Assembly (NCBI GenBank): GCA_937859895.1
Contig: CALMAV010000025.1
Coordinates: 1-11,420 of the forward strand
Length of the DNA stretch: 11,420 nt
From: an uncultured Bryobacterales bacterium
GTDB lineage: Bacteria; Acidobacteriota; Terriglobia; Bryobacterales; Bryobacteraceae
Direction: 5' to 3'
Part shown: positions 7,701-11,420 of the stretch, piece by piece
How the letters are laid out: the number at the start of each line of letters is the position of its first letter
How positions within the stretch are numbered: position 1 is the stretch's first letter
Translations under genes and position numbers: made by a program
Notes under the pieces: generated by a model
Told to the model about the DNA's origin: nothing
What the model saw: only the letters and a program-made list of their open reading frames with translations
Databases searched by the model: none

Positions 7701-8619
7701 GGTTGACAGCCTCTTGAGCGAATACGCGGCCATGGGCTTTGAGTTCGGCTACAGCGTTGCCGATCCACTCACCCTTGTGCTTTGGGAAGCGCAGTTCGGT
7801 GACTTCGTCAACGGCGCTCAGATCATTATTGATCAATTTATCTCCTCAGCTGAGTCCAAGTGGAACCAGCCGAGCGGTCTCGTTCTGCTGCTTCCGCATG
7901 GCATGGAGGGGCAAGGTCCTGAGCACTCTAGTGCGCGCATGGAACGCTTCCTGCAACTCTGCGCAGAGAACAATATGCAGATCTGCAACTGCACCACTCC
8001 GGCGCAATACTTCCACCTCCTTCGCCGCCAGATGTACGGCGGTGTCGATCGGCGCGGCATGCGTAAGCCGCTGGTGGTGATTACGCCCAAATTCCTGCTC
8101 CGCTATGCAAAAGCCACTTCTCGCATTGAGGACCTGACGAGCGGAACTTTTCAGGAAGTGTTGGGCGATACACAGTACCTCGGCAGCGGTGTTAAGCGTG
8201 TCCTTCTTTGTACTGGTAAGGTCTACTACGACCTAATCAACAAGCGGGAAGAACTCGGGCGTAGCGATGTGGCTGTAATCCGCTTGGAACAGCTATATCC
8301 ATTTCCCGTACAGCGCTTGGGTGATGTTCTGCGGCGCTACTCAGACGCTGAGCTGTACTGGGTTCAGGAAGAAGCTGAAAATTACGGTGCCTGGAGCTTT
8401 GTGGACCGCAACATCCAGGCTGTGATCAATCCAACCAGTACAACAGGCCGGAGGCGCTTACGCTATGTGGGCCGACCTGCAGCAGCTAGCCCCGCGACAG
8501 GCAGCCATAAAGCCCATGCAGAGCAGCAAGCTGCTTTGGTGGAGGATGCCTTTGCCGCTACTCCCGGAGCAACGAAAAAGCCTCGGCAGTTAATTCGCAA
8601 GAACGTTAGCAGAGCCTAA
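4717..8619 (+). CDS. kgd: multifunctional 2-oxoglutarate decarboxylase/dehydrogenase, fused E2-E1 (Kgd type)
   Basis: A 1300-residue fusion that decarboxylates 2-oxoglutarate with thiamine diphosphate in the TCA cycle. Domains: an OGDH N-terminal helix (NSWLEEELFHQYQFD, 12-26); a Pro/Ser-rich linker (about 45-140); an E2-type acyltransferase core (about 145-385) with catalytic-type H357 in YDHRIIQG; and the E1 part (about 420-1300). In E1, H600 (GMAHRGRLN), H665 (NPSHLEAV), the thiamine-site motif GDA (699-701) to NN (732-733), and GHNEADDPS (801-809) are visible. A transketolase-like pyrimidine domain (about 930-1125) and a C-terminal domain follow. This is the order known in mycobacterial Kgd (about 1230 aa). 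There is no lipoyl domain. Q361 replaces the usual Asp of the E2 HxxxD motif; as I recall, mycobacterial Kgd has the same change. No separate sucB or lpd gene is visible, so E3 and lipoyl partners must lie elsewhere. Confidence 0.96.
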   Translation: MAQAQDPTLGVNSWLEEELFHQYQFDRTSVDAGWTSLFNEAHTNGTTPVEPSVPTGPPTPQTDPPRELPSEQEPPAPSYPERDPGPSPTPIGDPPSSSGAPQEVVAKSVEAPGPQSSPGVTAITHAPAGAPARPEPKASNSNDQLIPLRGAAARIAENMTASLSIPVATSQRQIPVRVIEENRNLINKQRALQGRGKLSFTHLIAWGIVKALKSNPSLNHAYAESSGEPFRVVRNHVNIGLAVDVPGKDGSRSLKVPSIKNSNGMSFAQFVAAYDDIVVRARSNKLQVSDFEGTTISLTNPGTVGTLGSVPRLMPGQGAIIATGAIDFPAEFAGASEETRAMLGLSKVLMITCTYDHRIIQGAESGAFLAKLQGALQGEESFYEEIFRDLKIPYMPIRWQTDVQITPSRYGAVNADVAKEAAVIQLINSYRIRGHLLANTNPLGSDPAYHAELDPASYGLSIWDLDRPFLAGAVKAPSGAIASYMQPFETLREIIDRLRSTYCGTIGIEYMHIQDPHEKQWLQEYMEASTNLWKLDDGIRHRILNRLVQAEEFEQFLQTRFVGQKRFGLEGLETFIVVLDEILERAANDNAVEAVIGMAHRGRLNVLANIVGKSMTQVFSEFDGEPDPETVQGSGDVKYHLGASGIHRSAKGREILVSVAFNPSHLEAVDPVVEGLVRPKQDRIGDEKRERVIPILVHGDAALIGQGVVAEVLQLSQLEGYKTGGTIHIVTNNQIGFTTNPLDSRSSVYCTDVALSVQAPIFHVNGDDPEACLRVAQLSYDYRQRFNRDVVIDVIGYRRQGHNEADDPSYTQPVMYRKIKATPSVTTQYADRLVREKFVDKDYVANLRSLSRNKLNGLYDQAKKQREQFATEDMSDAPFEQVNQPIPSTAVDLPLIRQIVEGCTTLPESFNLHPKLKGLLEKRREVLRGAPIDWGFAETLAFGSLVLEGTPVRLTGEDVSRGTFTQRHLKFSDYETGEGYIPLQHLDSEQARIEVVDSLLSEYAAMGFEFGYSVADPLTLVLWEAQFGDFVNGAQIIIDQFISSAESKWNQPSGLVLLLPHGMEGQGPEHSSARMERFLQLCAENNMQICNCTTPAQYFHLLRRQMYGGVDRRGMRKPLVVITPKFLLRYAKATSRIEDLTSGTFQEVLGDTQYLGSGVKRVLLCTGKVYYDLINKREELGRSDVAVIRLEQLYPFPVQRLGDVLRRYSDAELYWVQEEAENYGAWSFVDRNIQAVINPTSTTGRRRLRYVGRPAAASPATGSHKAHAEQQAALVEDAFAATPGATKKPRQLIRKNVSRA

Positions 8620-9218
8620 GTGACTGGTACGTTGAAGTGCAGTAGGGCTATCCGGTTCTTCTGCACTTCTAACTCGGTCCAGCTGCCGTTATCGAGCGTG
8701 GGAAACAAGTCGCGATAACGGCTAGGCGCAACACCAAGCAAGTCACAAAGCACCAACCGGATTAGCGTGTTATGCGTTACTGCCAGCACGCATTCTTCTC
8801 CACAATTTGCGTAATCAAGCAGTGCTTCTCGTCCTCTGTGCAAAACTTCTCTGGGTTGCTCTCCCCCGGGTAGCCAATGTGCAAACGGGTCTCGCTGAAA
8901 ATTTGCAAATTGCTCTGGAAATTGCTTGCTCATCTCTCCAAGCGCTAACCCCTCTCCCTGCCCAAAATGAATCTCGCGTAACCGGTCGTCAACGGTCGCT
9001 GCCATTCCAAGTGCTTCCTCTATCGGCAGCATTGTCTGTCTTGCCCGAAGCAGTGGTGACACAGCTAACTTCATGATTCCGGCCTCTTTCGCCCATTGCC
9101 CTAATGCCTGTGCTTGCTGGTGTCCTCGTTCACTTAAGGGCACATCGCTGGATCCGGCATAACGGTTCTCCCCCTGCCAGATAGTCTCGCCATGCCTCAC
9201 CAGAATGAGCCGGCTCAA
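8616..9218 (-). CDS. histidine phosphatase family protein (phosphoglycerate mutase-like)
   Basis: A 200-residue phosphatase of the branch-1 histidine phosphatase superfamily. The R8-H9-G10 motif (LILVRHGET) supplies the histidine that is phosphorylated. R60 (SPLLRARQT), E82 (LREIHFGQGEG) and H149 (VTHNTLIRL) complete the expected active site. The lack of a long insertion argues against a dPGM-type glycolytic mutase. GpmB-like or CobC-like phosphatases are closest in size, and the substrate cannot be told. The start is TTG at 9218: a TAG stop lies in frame three codons upstream, and the next possible start (GTG, codon 7) would sit directly against the RHG motif. It lies 33 nt downstream of the glycosyltransferase gene, probably in one operon. 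Its stop overlaps the convergent kgd stop by 4 nt. Confidence 0.9.
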   Translation of the reverse strand: MSRLILVRHGETIWQGENRYAGSSDVPLSERGHQQAQALGQWAKEAGIMKLAVSPLLRARQTMLPIEEALGMAATVDDRLREIHFGQGEGLALGEMSKQFPEQFANFQRDPFAHWLPGGEQPREVLHRGREALLDYANCGEECVLAVTHNTLIRLVLCDLLGVAPSRYRDLFPTLDNGSWTELEVQKNRIALLHFNVPVT

Positions 9219-9226
9219 GCTGTTCT

Positions 9227-9231
9227 ACCTT
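9227..9231 (-). promoter_or_regulatory. ribosome binding site supporting a TTG start
   Basis: On the minus strand AAGGT lies 8 nt before the TTG codon of the histidine phosphatase gene. This is good Shine-Dalgarno spacing, and it is one of the few clear sites in the window. It supports initiation at TTG rather than at a downstream codon. Confidence 0.55.
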
Positions 9232-9251
9232 CACGTTGCACTGAGCACCCA

Positions 9252-10559
9252 TTACCTACTGGTAGCCAGCATTCGCTCAATTGCATCGCAAGCCGCGCCT
9301 TCTCCATCTTCCCTACGCACAGCCGCGCCCACCTCCTCTGCCTTCTGCCCAAAGCTCGGTTTGCCAAGTAATCGCTTCAGCTCCGCAGCCGCAACGCTTG
9401 CCGAGTAACGCCGTCTCTCTACCCATCGAGCCACGCCAATTCTTCTCAGCCGCTCTGCATTATCTGGCTGGTCATGCGCCCACGGAACGACCAGCATCGG
9501 CTTGCCCGCCCGTAGACTCTGGCCGGTGGTCCCAATTCCACCCTGGTGCACAATAGCCGCCACTCGCGGCATCACTTCGGAGTAGGGCAGGTAGTCAGTG
9601 ACCAAGACTGATTCTGGAACTTCTTTCGGCAGTTGCGCTCTCTCCACATCTCCCACCAGCAAAATGGCACGTCCACCAATCTGCTGAATGGCGCGCAGAC
9701 TTTCCCCGTAGAAATCGCCTGCCTGCAAAACTGCGGATGAGCCAAGCGTAAACAACACGGGCGGCTTTCCTGCTTGAAGGAACTGTTCCAACTGGCCGGG
9801 TCGTTCGCGCCGGGAACGCGCTTCTGATCCCGGTAGCCCCTCTCCCAGACGATCAAAGAAGACAAAGCCGGTCTGCGTTAGTGGCGCGGGCCAATCTATT
9901 TGAGGTTCCGCGAAATGGCGCGAGAACAAAGCCAGCGTTCCATGGGGCGAAAACTGTCCGCGCGTCACCGGATTCTCGGCAGGAGGTGGTAAGCCCACGC
10001 TTCGGCGCAACTCCAGGATAGGGCCAATCCACTTGCCCACCTCTCGTTCAGCAATCGCCAGTAGCAGGCGGAAAATCTTCGGGCCGAAGCGGTACAAATG
10101 CCTCGCCCAGGGTGCTGGCGCCACCACCGATGGGTCCATCGCGGAAAAGAACACTGCCGGTTGCAGCGCCACGGACGCCCAGCGCATTCCGAACAGTTCG
10201 CCGACAATCGGTCCAGCGTATCCGGCCGCGTGCGTCAGTAGCAGATCTGCACCCTGGCAGGCAGGCTGTAGATCCTCAAAGCTCTGTTTTACCTGAGGGA
10301 TCAGGTAATCGCGCAGCAGATACTCAGTGCCGCGACGGTTGTCCCACAGCTTGGCGGTGAACTCCGGCTTGTCGACTAAGTCTCCAACATCAGGGCGTAC
10401 CGCGGCAAACTCCAATCCTTCAGCCTCAATCTTTCGCCGGTAAACACCAGAGGTAGCGACAACGGCCGTATGTCCACGACGCTGTAGCGCAATGGCAAGG
10501 GCTAGATAAGGATGCAGGTCGCCTAGCGAGCCAAAGGTGTTCAGAATGATGCGAGCCAT
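9252..10559 (-). CDS. family 1 (UGT/MGT-like) glycosyltransferase, GT-B fold
   Basis: A 435-residue glycosyltransferase predicted to move a sugar from a nucleotide donor to a lipid, sterol-like or secondary-metabolite acceptor at the cytoplasmic side. The N-terminal Rossmann half starts with the family's glycine-rich loop (NTFGSLGDLHPYLALA, 7-22). The C-terminal half carries the donor-binding signature: LPYSEVMP (324-331), HQGG (338-341), GTTGQSLRAGKPML (343-356), PWAHDQPDNA (359-368). D363-Q364 is the pair expected to contact the sugar. Length is typical for bacterial members. It resembles the macrolide/sterol/zeaxanthin glucosyltransferase group, and the acceptor is unknown. The histidine phosphatase follows 33 nt downstream, likely in the same operon, and the methyltransferase diverges 36 bp upstream. 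The ATG has no visible ribosome binding site. Confidence 0.93.
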   Translation of the reverse strand: MARIILNTFGSLGDLHPYLALAIALQRRGHTAVVATSGVYRRKIEAEGLEFAAVRPDVGDLVDKPEFTAKLWDNRRGTEYLLRDYLIPQVKQSFEDLQPACQGADLLLTHAAGYAGPIVGELFGMRWASVALQPAVFFSAMDPSVVAPAPWARHLYRFGPKIFRLLLAIAEREVGKWIGPILELRRSVGLPPPAENPVTRGQFSPHGTLALFSRHFAEPQIDWPAPLTQTGFVFFDRLGEGLPGSEARSRRERPGQLEQFLQAGKPPVLFTLGSSAVLQAGDFYGESLRAIQQIGGRAILLVGDVERAQLPKEVPESVLVTDYLPYSEVMPRVAAIVHQGGIGTTGQSLRAGKPMLVVPWAHDQPDNAERLRRIGVARWVERRRYSASVAAAELKRLLGKPSFGQKAEEVGAAVRREDGEGAACDAIERMLATSR

Positions 10560-10595
10560 GACAAAAGCTTTGGAGAAGCTTACTTAGCAATACTA
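10560..10595. promoter_or_regulatory. short divergent intergenic region
   Basis: Only 36 bases separate the divergent glycosyltransferase and methyltransferase start codons. Promoter elements for one or both genes must therefore lie here or reach into the coding sequences. No convincing -35/-10 pair is visible. The gap holds two copies of AAGCTT 5 bp apart, described separately. Confidence 0.3.
10565..10581. repeat. two AAGCTT palindromes in a divergent gap
   Basis: AAGCTT occurs at 10565-10570 and 10576-10581, separated by TGGAG. Each copy is self-complementary, so the pair is both a direct and an inverted repeat and can form a 6-bp hairpin. The copies are 11 bp apart, about one helical turn, which would suit a dimeric regulator binding one DNA face. 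That role is inference only. Confidence 0.35.
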
Positions 10596-11288
10596 ATGAA
10601 GATCATGCTTGTGTGTTCGGTTTGCGGAAGCCAGTCGTTCATCGACAAAGCGGTTTTGTGGGATGAGCTCTCTACACAGTGGCAGTTATCTCCAGAGGAA
10701 CGACGGTACATTGACCGGCAACAAGGAACAGCATGCATTGCTTGCGGGGCGAATCTACGGTCTATTGCTCTGGCTGATGCGATTCGCAGTGCTTTCGGAA
10801 CTCCCCTGCTACTGAATGAATTCGTCGCCACTGTCGAAGCAAAAAACCTTTCTGTTTTAGAAATCAACGAGGCTGGGCTGCTGAGTCCCACATTCCGCAC
10901 TCTTCCGAAGCATACCCTTGCAATGTATCCGGCCATCGATATTCATGCTCTGCCGTACTCGTCAAATCAGTTCGACCTTGTCATTCACTCCGATACTCTG
11001 GAGCACGTGGCGCAACCTGTGGCTGCTCTAGCCGAGTGCCGGCGCGTCACTCGGCCCGGAGGCTGGCTCTGTTTTACGATTCCCACCGTCGTTGGTCGAT
11101 TAACACGAAGCCGTGATGGTTTGAAAAAGAGCTTCCATGGCGACGCCAATGTGTCTTCCGACGATTGGATTGTCCACACCGAATTCGGTGCCGACATGTG
11201 GTGTGCTGTGTTGCGAGCTGGCTATTCGGCTTGCACGATTCACTCGGTGGAGTTTCCTGCAGCGTTAGCAATCAGTGCTCAAAAGTGA
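10596..11288 (+). CDS. class I SAM-dependent methyltransferase with N-terminal CxxC pair
   Basis: A 230-residue protein. Residues 7-50 carry two CxxC motifs (C7-C10 and C47-C50), which could bind one zinc ion. The rest is a Methyltransf_11-like domain: a first-strand SAM motif (SVLEINEAGLL, 86-96), an acidic loop at about D115, the motif LPYSSNQFDLVIHSDTLEHV (119-138), and RRVTRPGGWLCFTIP (149-163). Motif I has N91-E92-A93-G94 instead of the usual GxGxG, so SAM binding must differ from the textbook form; SDTLEHV and RPGG are well kept, which argues for a working enzyme. The substrate is unknown. It diverges from the glycosyltransferase gene, so glycan, lipid or metabolite methylation is one guess. 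An in-frame ATG at codon 4 is an alternative start. A decayed transposase follows directly. Confidence 0.85.
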   Translation: MKIMLVCSVCGSQSFIDKAVLWDELSTQWQLSPEERRYIDRQQGTACIACGANLRSIALADAIRSAFGTPLLLNEFVATVEAKNLSVLEINEAGLLSPTFRTLPKHTLAMYPAIDIHALPYSSNQFDLVIHSDTLEHVAQPVAALAECRRVTRPGGWLCFTIPTVVGRLTRSRDGLKKSFHGDANVSSDDWIVHTEFGADMWCAVLRAGYSACTIHSVEFPAALAISAQK

Positions 11289-11291
11289 ACA

Positions 11292-11420
11292 AGCGGATGG
11301 CGGAAACCAGTGAAGCGAACATCCCGGCCCGAAGTGTTCTCGTGTCCGCTTTCGGACTCCATCTCCGCCGTGCCTTGGCCTATATCGAGCACAATCCGGT
11401 TCGCTCCGGTCTGGTAAGCC
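11292..11420 (+). pseudogene. remnant of a Y1/REP-associated transposase, frameshifted, cut by right edge
   Basis: Two reading frames together spell the central part of an IS200-like/REP-associated (RAYT) transposase. The first (codons at 11292-11357) gives WRKPV at its start and VFSCPLSD at its end. After a one-base loss near 11358-11360, the other frame gives HLRRALAYIEHNPVRSGLVS up to the window edge. The family typically has FYSC..D..HL followed by RALRYVE.NPVRAGLV, so the join restores a continuous family match. The upstream half with the HUH histidines is missing, because the methyltransferase gene ends only a few bases before. It is therefore a 5'-truncated, frameshifted relic unlikely to be active. 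Its left boundary is uncertain. Confidence 0.7.

Noticed and set aside
6661..7836. A 391-codon open frame on the minus strand inside kgd
   Set aside because: It is exactly antisense to the conserved E1 catalytic core. Its translation has no recognisable domain, so it is a by-product of codon bias on the opposite strand.
10565..10581. The AAGCTT hairpin as an intrinsic terminator
   Set aside because: It lies upstream of two divergent genes, the stem is only 6 bp and AT-rich, and no T-run follows.

Overview
The window looks like chromosomal DNA from a free-living Gram-negative bacterium, most likely an acidobacterium. This is inferred from the gene mix: a fused E2-E1 2-oxoglutarate decarboxylase/dehydrogenase, a soluble PRC/MgtE_N/CBS protein, and moderate-to-high GC. 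No ribosomal marker is present to prove it. Few genes have a clear Shine-Dalgarno sequence, and two of them (the DinG-like helicase and the histidine phosphatase) appear to start at TTG.

Layout from left to right. A possible minus-strand gene enters from the left edge; only a signal-peptide-like N-terminus is visible (1-64). About 630 bp with no convincing gene follow (65-692). Next is a 7Fe ferredoxin (fdxA, 693-953, +). It converges on a minus-strand pair: a DinG/XPD-type Fe-S helicase (1332-3239), whose end overlaps the start of queD (965-1339) by 8 nt. An 84-bp divergent gap separates the helicase from a 413-aa PRC-barrel/MgtE_N/CBS protein (3324-4565, +). A 151-bp spacer leads to the largest gene, a 1300-aa fused 2-oxoglutarate decarboxylase/dehydrogenase (kgd, 4717-8619, +). 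Its stop codon overlaps that of a convergent histidine phosphatase (8616-9218, -), which probably forms an operon with an upstream family 1 glycosyltransferase (9252-10559, -). Diverging from the glycosyltransferase across 36 bp is a class I methyltransferase with an N-terminal pair of CxxC motifs (10596-11288, +). The window ends in the remains of a Y1/REP-associated transposase that carries a frameshift (11292-11420, +).

Functionally this is mostly housekeeping: an electron carrier, TCA-cycle 2-oxoglutarate oxidation, DNA repair, a queuosine/pterin-type enzyme and divalent-cation sensing. The right third is more accessory: a sugar transferase, a phosphatase, a methyltransferase and mobile-element debris. 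I see no CRISPR array, tRNA, rRNA, intact insertion sequence or recognisable defence island. The most notable protein is the Kgd fusion; the clearest sequence-level oddity is the decayed transposase at the right edge.
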